Assembly (NCBI GenBank): GCA_022448665.1
Contig: JAKUUO010000020.1
Span: 1 to 21,598, forward strand
Origin: Candidatus Thalassarchaeum betae
Lineage (GTDB): Archaea; Thermoplasmatota; Poseidoniia; Poseidoniales; Thalassarchaeaceae
Direction of reading: 5' to 3'
Length of the DNA: 21,598 nt
This document shows, piece by piece, positions 5,768 to 15,300 of this stretch. The position numbers and the translations under genes are program-made. The stretch's first letter is position 1; every line of letters begins with the position of its first letter. Below the pieces are notes generated by a model. It saw only the letters and a list, made by a program, of their open reading frames with translations, was not told the DNA's origin and searched no databases.

Positions 5768-8464
5768 TCACTCTTCCTCAAGCGAAGTGTCGTCGGCGTC
5801 CGAGGAGTCGACCAAGTCGGCAGGGAGCCTCGCTACGAAGATGATCTCGTCGAGGTATCCCGTTCGGTCAGCGTTTCGCAGTTCCATTATGCGGGTGCCC
5901 TTGGTCACCTTGCCGAGAGTCTCCTTGGTCTGACCGGATACCATCCTGATCATCATCCCGGTCTCGGTGAGCATGAACAGCTGGTCGTTGAGATCGGGAA
6001 TCTGACGGACGCTGACGATGTGGTCGTCGTCTCGCAGGGACATAGTCCGAACTCCCTTGGTGCCCCTGTTGGTGCGTCTGTAGCCGTCTCTCACTTGGAT
6101 GGTGCCCCCATCCTCGTTGAGGAGCGTCTTGCCGTCATCGTCCAAGACCGGTTTCATCTCGCCCGAACCCAGACGGCTACGCTTCGCCATCCCGTACCTT
6201 GAGATGGTCAGAACGCTGGTTTCGAAGTCGTCGGTGACGATCATCCCGATCACTTGGTCGCCCTTCCTGAGTTTCATGCCGGACACCCCTTGGCTGACCC
6301 TGCCTTGCACTCTGACCACGTGTGTGGTCACGGTCTCGCCGGTGTTTGGGTCGACCCTCGACTTCTTTTGCGCCGGCATGAACCTGCAGGCGTTGCCTTG
6401 GGACGACACCAGAACGACGTGGTCGGCATCCGTCGCAGGTCTGACGGTGACCAGGGTGTCTCCCTCTCCCTCCGCAAAGCGGAGGGCGTACTTCCCGTTG
6501 CGATTGATCTTGACGTACTCCGAGAGCCTACTCTTCTTGATCCGGCCGTTGGCTGTGGCGAACATCAGGTAGTGCCCCTCGGGATCTTCGATGAGACTCC
6601 GGTTCATCGGAAGGATGGAGATGACTTTCTCGTCGTCGCGGATCCGAGTCAGCGTGTTGCGGATGTGCGAGCCCCTGCCGTAGCGGCTAGCGGAAGGCGT
6701 CTCCCAAGCCCTGAGGCCGTAGACGCGACCCATGTCGGTGAAGATGAGGAGCCTGTCCTTGGAGAAGCAGGTCACAATCTTAGAGGGCGTATCCTCCTCC
6801 TTGGTCGCCACTCCCTTCAGGCCCTTGCCACCCCTGTTCTGCAGTCGGAACGACTCGACGGGTAGGTGCCGGATGTAGTTGTCCTGAGTCAGTGAGATGA
6901 CAATCGCCTGCTCGGCGACCAGATCCTCTCTGTCCATTGACAATGGCATAGGGTCGATTTGAGATCTACGCTCGTCGCCATGCCTGTCAACGACCTCGTC
7001 CAATTCGGAGATTACGATGTTCAGACGTCGGATTCTGCTGCCGAGGATATCCTGGTAGTCCTTGATGGCGCCCTTCAGTTTCTTGAGTTCTTCAGCGACC
7101 TCCTGGACATTCAGTTTGGCGAGCTGGTACAGGCGTCTCTCAGCGATTGCCTTGGCCTGTTTCTCGGAGAAGCCGAAGCGCTTGATCTTCGGGTACTTCT
7201 CGTCGCCGCGCAGGTACTGCTCGATCTGCTCGCGACCTTCGGAATTCCTGATTACTTCGATAATCTCGTCCATTCTCTTCTGAGCCTTCATCAGCCCCTC
7301 GAGGATATGTGCGCGGGCATCGGCCTTGTCGAGTTCGAACTGGGTCCTTCGCTCGATTACCGATTCCCGATGGCGAACGTGAGTGTGGATGATTGTCCGC
7401 AAGTCGAGTTGGACCGGCTCTCCTTTTAGGATCCCCATCATGTTAGCCGAGTAGGACTTCTGTAGCCTGCTGGACTTGTAGAGCTGGTTCAGGACGGCAT
7501 GAGGGTCAGCGTTCTGCTTGATCTCGATGACGACCCTAATTCCCTCCTTGCTCGACTCGTCTCTGATGTCGCGTATCCCCTTGATCGCCTCCTTCTGGAC
7601 GAGTTCGGCTATGTCTTGCAGCATCCCCGCTTTCTTCACCTGATAGGGGATGGAGTGCACGACTAGCCTCTTGCCACGCGAATCCTCTTGGACCTCGACG
7701 TCAGAGCGGATGTGGAAGCGACCGTTCCCGGTGCGGTACATATCCAGTATGCCGTCGATGCCGTGAATGGTGGCCCCCGTGGGGAAGTCCGGCCCCTTGA
7801 GGTACTCCATGTACTCGGCAGCATCGATCTTCGGGGCGTTGTCGAGCCCGATTTTCCGATTCTGCTCGATTACCTTCTCTACGTGGAACTTGATGGCTGC
7901 AGCGACTTCGTTCAGGTTGTGAGGGGGAATCTTGGTTGCCATCCCGACGGCGATGCCATCACTGCCATTCAGCAGGAGGTTCGGAAGGCGCGCGGGCAGC
8001 ACAGTTGGCTCGATTTCGGTGTCGTCGAAGTTGGGTTCCATGTCGATGGTGGCCTTGTTGATGTCGTCGAGCATGTGCTGCGACAGCCTGTCGAGCCTGC
8101 TCTCTGTGTAGCGCATTGCGGCAGGTGGGTCGCCGTCTATCGAGCCGAAGTTACCCTGACCGTCTATCAGAGGATACCTCAGCGAGAAGTCCTGGGCCAT
8201 CCTGACCATGGTGCCGTACAGGGCCTGGTCGCCGTGGGGGTGATACTTCCCCATCACCTCGCCTACCGAGCGGGCAGACTTGCTGTATCCCTTCTCGTGG
8301 GTGTGCCCGGCTTGGTGCATGCCCCACAGGATTCTGCGATGGACAGGCTTGAGCCCGTCTCTGACGTCGGGCAGCGCTCTGCTGATGATTACGCTCATCG
8401 CGTAGTTGATGTAACTCTCCTTCATCTCGTCTGAGATGTCTCTACGAAGCAAATTCTCAACCAT
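5768..8464 (-). CDS. gyrA: DNA gyrase subunit A
   Basis: An 898-residue bacterial-type GyrA, which cuts and rejoins DNA while GyrB supplies ATP hydrolysis; together they introduce negative supercoils. The N-terminal breakage-reunion domain starts with YINYAMSVIISRALPDVRDG (18-37), includes KYHPHGDQALYGTMVRMAQ (73-91), and has the active-site Tyr119 in PPAAMRYTESR. The tower and coiled-coil region follow to about residue 500. The C-terminal wrapping domain carries the GyrA box QNRGGKG (542-548, canonical QRRGGKG), which marks it as gyrase and not topoisomerase IV ParC. The last 16 residues are strongly acidic. The start ATG is 8 nt after the gyrB stop, with GAGGT overlapping that stop codon, so the two subunits are co-translated. 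Gyrase in euryarchaea is generally regarded as an ancient acquisition from bacteria. Confidence 0.98.
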   Translation of the reverse strand: MVENLLRRDISDEMKESYINYAMSVIISRALPDVRDGLKPVHRRILWGMHQAGHTHEKGYSKSARSVGEVMGKYHPHGDQALYGTMVRMAQDFSLRYPLIDGQGNFGSIDGDPPAAMRYTESRLDRLSQHMLDDINKATIDMEPNFDDTEIEPTVLPARLPNLLLNGSDGIAVGMATKIPPHNLNEVAAAIKFHVEKVIEQNRKIGLDNAPKIDAAEYMEYLKGPDFPTGATIHGIDGILDMYRTGNGRFHIRSDVEVQEDSRGKRLVVHSIPYQVKKAGMLQDIAELVQKEAIKGIRDIRDESSKEGIRVVIEIKQNADPHAVLNQLYKSSRLQKSYSANMMGILKGEPVQLDLRTIIHTHVRHRESVIERRTQFELDKADARAHILEGLMKAQKRMDEIIEVIRNSEGREQIEQYLRGDEKYPKIKRFGFSEKQAKAIAERRLYQLAKLNVQEVAEELKKLKGAIKDYQDILGSRIRRLNIVISELDEVVDRHGDERRSQIDPMPLSMDREDLVAEQAIVISLTQDNYIRHLPVESFRLQNRGGKGLKGVATKEEDTPSKIVTCFSKDRLLIFTDMGRVYGLRAWETPSASRYGRGSHIRNTLTRIRDDEKVISILPMNRSLIEDPEGHYLMFATANGRIKKSRLSEYVKINRNGKYALRFAEGEGDTLVTVRPATDADHVVLVSSQGNACRFMPAQKKSRVDPNTGETVTTHVVRVQGRVSQGVSGMKLRKGDQVIGMIVTDDFETSVLTISRYGMAKRSRLGSGEMKPVLDDDGKTLLNEDGGTIQVRDGYRRTNRGTKGVRTMSLRDDDHIVSVRQIPDLNDQLFMLTETGMMIRMVSGQTKETLGKVTKGTRIMELRNADRTGYLDEIIFVARLPADLVDSSDADDTSLEEE

Positions 8465-8472
8465 ACTTTACC

Positions 8473-10425
8473 TCACACGTCCAACGACGTCACCTTGGAT
8501 GCGTTCTTTTCGATGAACGCCCTCCGGTCCGGCACGTCCTCTCCCATCAGCACGGAGAACAGTTCGTCTGCCTCCTCGGCGTCCTTGATCTCGACCTTCA
8601 TCATCGTGCGAACCTCTGGGTCCATCGTGGTCTCCCACAACTGTTCTGGGTTCATCTCGCCCAGTCCCTTGTAGCGCTGGACGTCGATCTTGGCTGAAGG
8701 CGCCTCCTTCTGTAGGCGCCTGACTGCCTCGACGCGTTCCTTCTCGCTGTGTACCCACTCAGTGTGCTTACCACGCGATACTGAGAACAGTGGTGGAGCT
8801 GCGATGAACACGTTGCCGTTGGCTATGGCGCGCCTCATGAAGCGCCACATGAAAGTGAGGATGAGGGTGCGGATGTGGGCTCCGTCGATGTCTGCATCGG
8901 TCATGATGATGATTTTGCCATAACGCAGTTTCTCCGGGTCGAACGCGCCTTCGTCCTCCTCCTCATTGCCAACTCCAGCGCCAAGGGCTCGAATCATTCG
9001 CTGGATTTGCTCGTTCGAGAAGACCTTGGTCAGGTTACGCTGCTGCCGTTCGACGTTGAGAATCTTGCCACGCAGAGGGAGCACGGCCTGCGTGCGTCTG
9101 TCTCGAGCGGTCTTCGCAGAGCCGCCCGCGCTCTCGCCCTCGACGATGTAAAGCTCGCATTCCGCAGGGTCCCGTGACTGGCAGTCGGCCAGTTGCCCAG
9201 GCAGGCCTCCGCCTTCCAGCACGCCTTTTCTCCGTGTCAGATCACGGGCCTTGCGTGCAGCGTCCCTCGCTTTGCTGGCGAGGACGGCCTTGTCGACGAT
9301 GGAGCGGGCGACGGACGGGTTCTCCTCGAAGTAGTCGCCCAGCTTGTCGTTAACGATCTGCTCAACGATCCCGGCGACCTCGCTGGTCACCAGTTTGGAC
9401 TTGGTCTGGGCGTTGAAGGAAGGGTCGGGATGTTTGATAGAGATGACCGCCGACAACCCTTCTCGGACGTCGTCGCCGGACAGGCTGCTGACGTTCTTCA
9501 GCAGTTTCCTGGACTGGGCGTATGCGTTCACCGTCCGGGTCAGAGAGCCCTTCAGCCCGGACAGGTGAGTGCCCCCGTCGGTGTTGTGGATGATGTTGGT
9601 GAAGCAGTGAATCGCCTCCGAGTACGCATCGGTCCACTGCATGGCTACCTCGACCTGAACCTCGCCCTTGTCGCCGTTTTTAGTTCCGATGATGTGTAAG
9701 ACCTCGTCGTGAATGACCTCCTTCTTCTCGTTCATCGCCTGTACGTACTCCTTCAGGCCGCCGTCGTACTTGTGCTCGATCTCGACTGCGTCTTCACCGC
9801 GGAAGTCGCGTAGCCAGATTCGCAGACCGGCGTTGAGGAAGGCCGTACGGCGCAGTCTGATATTGATTTGATCGAAGTCGTAGTCCGTGACATCTTTGAA
9901 GATGTCCAGGTCGGGCTTGAAGTTGATCTCCGTCCCCGTGGTATCGGACTTCCCAGTGGCTTTCAGTGCAGCCTTCTTTTCACCTTTGACGTATTCCTGG
10001 AACCATACCTTGCCACCTCTGTATATGGTCATGGTCAGTTTTTCGGACACTGCGTTGACAGCACTCACGCCGACGCCGTGCAGGCCACCGGCGACCTTGT
10101 AGGACTCGTTGTCGAACTTAGCGCCGGCATGTAACTTGGTCATGATGACCTCGGCAGCGCTGACGCCCTCCTCCGGGTGCTTGTCCACCGGGATTCCCCT
10201 GCCGTGGTCGATGACGGTCACAGAACCGTCCTTCTCGAGGTTCACTTCGACGGTGGGATTGTACCCAGCAAGGTGCTCGTCGACGGCGTTGTCGACCACT
10301 TCCCAGATGCAGTGGTGGAGGGCGGAGCCATCATGCGGGTCACCCAGATACATGCCCGGGCGCTTCCTAACTGCCTCCAGTCCCTCAAGGACCTGGATGC
10401 TGTCTGCATCGTACCCGTCAGCCAT
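8473..10425 (-). CDS. gyrB: DNA gyrase subunit B
   Basis: A 650-residue GyrB of the short type, lacking the long insert found in the E. coli protein. The GHKL ATPase domain shows EVVDNAVDEHLAGY (42-55), DHGRGIPVDKH (73-83), GGLHGVGVSAVNAVS (113-127) and QTKSKL (340-345). The TOPRIM domain shows YIVEGESAGGSAK (426-438), where the usual Asp of EGDSAGG is Glu, and IIIMTDADIDGAHIRTLILT (505-524) with the metal-binding DxDxD. YKGLGEMNPEQLWETTMDP (585-603) ends the domain. The start MADGYDADSIQVLEGLEAVR matches the family start exactly in register. No strong ribosome-binding site precedes it; instead a hairpin-rich leader lies upstream. It is the first gene of gyrB-gyrA and divergent from aroD. Confidence 0.98.
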   Translation of the reverse strand: MADGYDADSIQVLEGLEAVRKRPGMYLGDPHDGSALHHCIWEVVDNAVDEHLAGYNPTVEVNLEKDGSVTVIDHGRGIPVDKHPEEGVSAAEVIMTKLHAGAKFDNESYKVAGGLHGVGVSAVNAVSEKLTMTIYRGGKVWFQEYVKGEKKAALKATGKSDTTGTEINFKPDLDIFKDVTDYDFDQINIRLRRTAFLNAGLRIWLRDFRGEDAVEIEHKYDGGLKEYVQAMNEKKEVIHDEVLHIIGTKNGDKGEVQVEVAMQWTDAYSEAIHCFTNIIHNTDGGTHLSGLKGSLTRTVNAYAQSRKLLKNVSSLSGDDVREGLSAVISIKHPDPSFNAQTKSKLVTSEVAGIVEQIVNDKLGDYFEENPSVARSIVDKAVLASKARDAARKARDLTRRKGVLEGGGLPGQLADCQSRDPAECELYIVEGESAGGSAKTARDRRTQAVLPLRGKILNVERQQRNLTKVFSNEQIQRMIRALGAGVGNEEEDEGAFDPEKLRYGKIIIMTDADIDGAHIRTLILTFMWRFMRRAIANGNVFIAAPPLFSVSRGKHTEWVHSEKERVEAVRRLQKEAPSAKIDVQRYKGLGEMNPEQLWETTMDPEVRTMMKVEIKDAEEADELFSVLMGEDVPDRRAFIEKNASKVTSLDV

Positions 10426-10432
10426 GGTTTCG

Positions 10433-10449
10433 ACCCTTTTTTTGAGGGT
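10433..10449 (-). promoter_or_regulatory. Possible alternative hairpin at the gyrB start
   Basis: On the mRNA, ACCCT (10449-10445) can pair with AGGGT (10437-10433) around a 7-nt A-rich loop, ending 7 nt before the gyrB ATG. It uses bases that also belong to the 3' arm of the neighbouring 10-bp hairpin, so the two structures exclude each other. Regulatory meaning is inference. Confidence 0.35.
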
Positions 10450-10466
10450 TCCCTTAGGGAACCCTC
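10444..10466 (-). repeat. Perfect 10-bp inverted repeat in the gyrB leader
   Basis: GAGGGTTCCC (10444-10453) and GGGAACCCTC (10457-10466) are perfect complements around a 3-nt spacer TTA. In the gyrB mRNA this would form a very stable stem-loop directly followed by seven A and the start codon about 18 nt downstream. It could be an RNA hairpin that hinders or tunes translation, a cruciform, or a protein site. No following T tract exists in the direction of gyrB transcription, so it is not a standard terminator there. Confidence 0.65.
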
Positions 10467-10489
10467 AGCATATCACTACAATCGTGTGC

Positions 10490-10527
10490 TTGTGGGGTTC
10501 TTCAACCCTCCTAAGGGGGACCCACAA
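10490..10527 (-). repeat. Nested inverted repeats further up the gyrB leader
   Basis: An outer 7-bp pair, TTGTGGG (10490-10496) with CCCACAA (10521-10527), encloses CCCT/AGGG. A competing hairpin, GGGTT (10495-10499) with AACCC (10504-10508) around CTTC, shares the arm GGG. The AACCCTC/GAGGGTT wording repeats that of the hairpin at 10444-10466. Only one of the competing folds can form at a time. Confidence 0.45.
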
Positions 10528-10540
10528 AACAGAGAAAAAT

Positions 10541-10551
10541 GGTTATTTTCG
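10541..10551. promoter_or_regulatory. AT-rich candidate promoter in the gyrB/aroD divergent region
   Basis: The block GGTTATTTTCG is the most AT-rich part of the 201-nt gyrB/aroD gap. Read on the minus strand (CGAAAATAACC) it would place gyrB transcription starts near 10520, so that the hairpins at 10433-10527 fall in the leader. It could also serve aroD in the other direction. A second candidate for aroD, GGTTAAAC at 10595-10602, would start transcription too close to the ATG to include the AGGTGGAG site. Confidence 0.3.
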
Positions 10552-10559
10552 ACCGATTT

Positions 10560-10575
10560 CAGGCCTAAAGGCCTG
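10560..10575. repeat. Small inverted repeat in the aroD leader
   Basis: CAGGCC (10560-10565) and GGCCTG (10570-10575) are perfect complements around TAAA. It lies about 50 nt upstream of the aroD start codon, in the part of the divergent region nearer aroD. It is short enough to be coincidental. Confidence 0.35.
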
Positions 10576-10626
10576 TTCCCCGCCTCCACGACACGGTTAA
10601 ACAGAACGCCAAGGTGGAGCGGGCGA

Positions 10627-11448
10627 ATGGCTCGACCTCTCATCTGCGTGACTCTGAGTGGGTGCACTGTCGATGAGATGCTGAAGGACGCTGCGATGGC
10701 CACAGCTACAGGGGCCGACCTTGTGGAGATCCGACTGGACAAACTCTGGGTGGTCGAGCAGATGCCTGAGCCCGATCCCCGTGAGGAAAAGGCGGAGGAA
10801 GGCAGGGGCGAGCGCGTTCGTCCCAAGTTCGTAGAGCCAGAGATGATACCACAGCCATTGGACTCGGTAGACATCCATACAGCGCTTGCATCCCTCAAGC
10901 AGGGTATCGAGCTGCCCGTGGTGCTCACCTGCCGTCCAAAGCGCCAAGGAGGGCATTATCCCGGCGCCGAGGAACAGCGCATCGAGATTCTGTCTGCCGC
11001 AATCGAGAGTGGCGTAAGTTGGGTCGACCTTGAGTTGGACATAGAGCCCAAGTCCCGCAAGGCACTGGTTGATTCAGCCGGGGGCAAGACCAGAATAATC
11101 GCCTCTCAGCACACTTCGGAGCAGCCTCCATCGGCATCGGAGATCATCGAGGATGTCGAGGACAACTCCGATGCCGGCGAGATAGTGAAGATGTGCTACC
11201 GTACCTTGGGCCGGCACGACGGTCTGCGCCTCTTTGAGGCCGCTTGGTCTCTAAACGGCTCAGACACCCCCAACGCGATCATGGGCTCGGGCTCGGGCGG
11301 TGACTGGACTCGAATACACGCCCCCCTGCTGGGGCAGGCCATGGTCTACACGACAATGGAGACGGGATGGCACCTATCTAGGCAAGGACGAATCAACGCA
11401 TCAGACCTACAGACTGCGTGGCAGTTGCTTGAATATGAAGCCGCTTAG
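10627..11448 (+). CDS. aroD: 3-dehydroquinate dehydratase, type I
   Basis: A 273-residue type I dehydroquinase, which removes water from 3-dehydroquinate through a Schiff-base lysine in the shikimate pathway. Family residues in order: Glu34 and Arg36 in DLVEIRLDKL, Arg103 in LTCRPK, the catalytic His162 in IASQHTSEQPP, the Schiff-base Lys188 in AGEIVKMCYR, Arg229 in DWTRIHAP and Ser251. Where E. coli AroD has Gln236, the alignment places Arg255. A charged, Pro/Glu-rich insertion at about 43-90 separates the first strand from the next and explains the extra length. The ATG at 10627 is preceded by GGTGGAG at 7 nt; the open frame upstream has no such site. The stop overlaps the stop of the opposing gene by the shared bases TTAG. 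It is divergent from gyrB. Confidence 0.92.
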   Translation: MARPLICVTLSGCTVDEMLKDAAMATATGADLVEIRLDKLWVVEQMPEPDPREEKAEEGRGERVRPKFVEPEMIPQPLDSVDIHTALASLKQGIELPVVLTCRPKRQGGHYPGAEEQRIEILSAAIESGVSWVDLELDIEPKSRKALVDSAGGKTRIIASQHTSEQPPSASEIIEDVEDNSDAGEIVKMCYRTLGRHDGLRLFEAAWSLNGSDTPNAIMGSGSGGDWTRIHAPLLGQAMVYTTMETGWHLSRQGRINASDLQTAWQLLEYEAA

Positions 11449-12347
11449 CCGGTGCCATCGCGTTCGTCGCTCTCGTCTTCCAGATAAGGTACGTGGCGGA
11501 GCTCTTCCTCATTATCACCAAGGCCCGCACTCATGTACCTGCTGTGAATTATCAGAGGGGCTATGATGCAGGCCAGTGGCAGAGCCGCGATGAGGATGTA
11601 TGCGATGAAACTAGGAAGGGTCGTCCGCTCCTCCACATCTACGAGAATCTCCACTTGCATGGTCCCTCCGGCCGCACCCCGGTCGGTGTTCCTGCTGTTG
11701 TCCCATCCGTCGACGACGAGGTAGTACTTCGCGTCACCACTCTCAAACCAGTCGACGGACGACCACATCGAGCCGCTGGAATCGATCGCCACTGAGAAGA
11801 CCTCGCTGGAAACGCTCTCGTAAGCGTGGACGTCTCTGAACGGGAGCCAGACGAACATGTCTCGCCACTCCACCGGCATTGTGTTGACCACCTCTTCAAG
11901 GTCCTCCCACTCTCTGTCGGCGTAACTGCCCGTATAGCGGTTCCAGTTGCTCTCAGTCATCAGGTAGACGTCGCCTATAGCCCCCATGCTGGGCGGAGAG
12001 GCAGAGTCGGCGACAAGGGTGATGCAGAAGGTGTACCGGTAGCCAGGCACCAGTTCCATGCTGATGGCGTTGGCGCTGTCATTTTCTATCTCCATCTCAG
12101 TGCTGAAACCCACATCGAGTGATCTTAGATCTTCGCTACCGCCCTCCCACCAAATGCCCCAGCCGTCCTCGACGCTGTGTTCCTCAAAGTATTGGTCGAT
12201 TGCGGGTATGTCACTCGATGGGTCATCGCAGGAAGCCTCCGCCGATGCGATTGGGGCTGCAATGACGGCGATGAACACGGCAACCGTAGGCAGGAGCAGA
12301 CAGAGGTTGATCAGGGTCGCAGTGAGCTTCCTAGGGCCGTTCCTCAC
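11445..12347 (-). CDS. Secreted, C-terminally membrane-anchored protein of unknown function
   Basis: A 300-residue protein that I do not recognise. It begins with a signal peptide (hydrophobic 11-34, likely cleavage near ASA-EAS at 36) and has one membrane helix at about 246-267, followed by an acidic cytoplasmic tail. The ectodomain holds several Trp-rich stretches, two early cysteines (Cys40, Cys108) and KYYLVVDGWDN (207-217), a strand pattern common in extracellular beta-sandwich domains. It starts with GTG at 12347, only 2 nt after the stop of the PKD metalloprotease gene, with GGAGG 8 nt upstream, so the two are co-translated and may act together at the cell surface. Its stop codon overlaps that of aroD on the other strand. 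A domain search could place the ectodomain. Confidence 0.8.
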   Translation of the reverse strand: MRNGPRKLTATLINLCLLLPTVAVFIAVIAAPIASAEASCDDPSSDIPAIDQYFEEHSVEDGWGIWWEGGSEDLRSLDVGFSTEMEIENDSANAISMELVPGYRYTFCITLVADSASPPSMGAIGDVYLMTESNWNRYTGSYADREWEDLEEVVNTMPVEWRDMFVWLPFRDVHAYESVSSEVFSVAIDSSGSMWSSVDWFESGDAKYYLVVDGWDNSRNTDRGAAGGTMQVEILVDVEERTTLPSFIAYILIAALPLACIIAPLIIHSRYMSAGLGDNEEELRHVPYLEDESDERDGTG

Positions 12348-12349
12348 GC

Positions 12350-15300
12350 TCAGCGCCTCCTCGTCCGGATAGGTCGGATATATCCGGACTCCTTGTTTCT
12401 TCGCTCTCCGACAGTCAGGTACTTCGGTTGAGGCGGGGGATTGTGCTGGTCCATTCCCGGCAGACCTCCTTCGACCTCCACCTCAGTGACGTCGTAGGTC
12501 TCGAGCATTTCTTCGGCGTCGAGCTCGTCCTCGTCCTTCTGCCTCATAATCAACCACCCGAGCAAGAGGACGGTTGCAACGAGGGCCAGCAGCCCCCCGC
12601 TCTTCCTGTCGGGCACGAGATCACTCCAAGTGAGGTCAGCTAGAGACATAGGCCGGTCATCCTCTTGAATGGCTAGCACGGTGATGACGTAGTCCTCGGA
12701 GGAGCAGACACCGACTCCGTCGCATACCTGCATCACTATTCTGATTTCACCAGGCTGGTTCCAAGTTTGATTCCCCCAGAGCCAGTCATTGCGATAGTCG
12801 CCATCCAGATTGGTGTCATCCATTGCGTTGAGGTCCCATCTGACGGTCAGGGGGCCGGTCAGAGACCTGTCTCGGTCGTTCGCGGGATCGCCATCGCCAT
12901 CGCTGTCGTCGGAGGCATCGACATCGAGCCAGGCCTCTATGCCGTTCGTCAGGTCGGCGTCGGTGGCACTGGCATTCAGTAGAACCAAGTCCCCCAGGCC
13001 CACGTAATCGGCTGAAATCGGATCTCTCGTCAGGATAGTCGGTGCCACGGAGACGTGCACGGTCAGCGAGGTGATGTTGGTCTCGCCCCCCTCGAAGCCG
13101 TCTACTACTGTTAGGGTGACGGCATAGGTCCCTGGTATCTCGTAAGCGTGCCAGACCACGGGGCCGTGTACTGGTGGACTGGCGTCACCGAAGTCCCAGA
13201 TCCATGACACGATTCCATTCCATTCAGGGTCGCTTGGGTCGGTCGATGTCCTGCCGATGAACAGAGGGTCGGCGTCGTAACTATCGGAACCGTCGAACCG
13301 TATCGGGTCGCCTGGTGCAACGAATGCGCTGCCATCGCGAGTATGCGGAATCTGCCAGACCACGACCCCCAGGTCCTCCGGAATGCCATCCAGAACGGTG
13401 CCGTTGACGCTGGGGCAGCTGAAGGTGAGTTCGGGCACCGGCAGTGGGTTCTCTATCCTGAGGGAGTATGACTTAGTGGCTGAAGACAGGCCCCTGTCGT
13501 CGATGACGGTCAGGGCAATTGTGTACAGACCCGGCTCAAGGAAGGTGTGGCTGACCGAGGAGACGTTGTACACTGGCTCGCTGAGCCCCGAGATCTCCCA
13601 AATCGTCTGAAGCAGGGAGGTGTCGCCGTCAGGATCGAATGACTCGCTCTCAAAAGTGTAGGTGGTTTCGACAGTGCCGTCGACAGGCCTCGAGAAGACG
13701 GCTACTGGACGCTGGTTCAGCACTTGCACCTGGAGGATAGCGACAGACGAGTTCCCGTCGTCATCGGTGACTTCGATTGTGACGTTCTTCATCCCCGGTT
13801 CCAGCCATCCGACGCTCGGGTTTTGGAGGATTGACTCGGTTTCCGAGAAGTTGGAGGTCAGACTCATTCCCGAGCCACCAAGGTTGACGCCGCCCTCGAA
13901 GTACCAGAAATACTCCACAATCATCCCATCTGAGTCCTCGAAGACAGTCGGCATTGTCAGCGGTGTCAGTGTGTAGGTTTGGAGTGGCTCGTCGAAGATC
14001 TGCTTGGGCAGGCGGTTCAGCACTCTGATGTACAGAGAATGCTCGACGATGTGGTTGCCGTCATCAACGGTCAGGATGAGCGTGTAGATGATCCCATCGG
14101 CACTGCCGTCGACCCAAGAGTGCCCTGACCCAGTCAGACCTTGGCCCGACTCAGACTGACCATCGCCCCAGTCCCAGGTGAAATCGAGTTGCTCTAGAGG
14201 GACGTTGTCCGTGGTCCCTCTCGCTGAGAATTGCACCCTCTGGTCCGTCAGCAGCACAAGTTCGTCGGTTATCACCACCCCATCGACAGAGATTTCCGGG
14301 ACCGGGTCGGAGGCGTCACTGACCGAGATATTCCAAGACTGTGGCTCGGAGTAGTACCCCCCTTGGTCCTGTACCACCAAGACAATCTGGTAATCCCCCG
14401 GATTGAGGTAGGAATGGACGGGGTTCTTCAGTCCAGAGGAATTGTTGTCGCCGAGATCCCAGAAGTACCCTGTCGGTGTCTCGTTGTGGCTGAAAGTGCC
14501 GTTGATCTGACCGAAGCCCCATGAGTCGTAGCCAGAGCCGAACATGCCTACGGGGAGCCATGTCTGAGTCATCGAGGTGGACATCGACCCCGAGGTGGTT
14601 GGCTCCATGTTGGCAATGGTCATTGGCAGGGCGAAGGCTTGGTCGACGACCTCCCCGGTAACATCGCGGATACTGATTCCGAATGTCCATTCACCCGAGG
14701 AGGGCGGTGTGAACCAGACGCTCCTCGGAGAAGGTACGTTGTCGCCGGCGGTGATGTCGAACACCACAGAGTCAGTCAGCGTGTTGTTGACATAGGCCCC
14801 GACCGTCACCTCGAGTATCTCGAAGAACGCGTTCGACAGCACATCGAGATCAATTTGTACGCTGTCATCGAGGTTGTTGCCATCTCTGTCGAAGGGAGTG
14901 ATGGCATCGATCGACACCTCAGCCGGGTCCGTGATGAGACCGGCATAGACAGTCAGCATCGCGGTGGGGTAGGCGCCGAATGTGATGCCGCAGCTGGCGT
15001 AGTTGTAATCGCAGTCGCTGACCATCGACTCGTACCATGTCAGCAGCCAAACCTCATCGGTGGTGTTACCGAAGCCGTGAACGAGTCCCGTCCCGGCTCC
15101 TGTCCCAGAGTCCATTCTCAGGCTGCTCATCGACCACGTTCCGGTGTCAGCATCCTTGGCCATGATGGCGCCGTCGAAGCCGAATTGAGTTGGTTGTACC
15201 ATCAGATTGAGAGGGGCTCCAGAGCCTTGAGCGAACTTGTAGGCCCTCATCCCCCAACCCTCGATGCTCTGGCTGGAGCTGTTCCAGTCGTTCACCCACT

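Noticed and set aside
7688..8434. A 248-codon open frame on the plus strand opposite gyrA
   Set aside because: gyrA is certain from its motifs; the antisense frame shows no domain and no start signals.
10444..10466. Reading the gyrB leader hairpin as a terminator
   Set aside because: No T tract follows it in either transcript direction in the proper place: on the plus strand the T7 run precedes it, and on the minus strand A7 follows.
10177..10626. Upstream extension of aroD through the gyrB region
   Set aside because: It runs antisense through the gyrB N-terminus and the hairpin region; AroD homology starts at the ATG at 10627, which has a ribosome-binding site.
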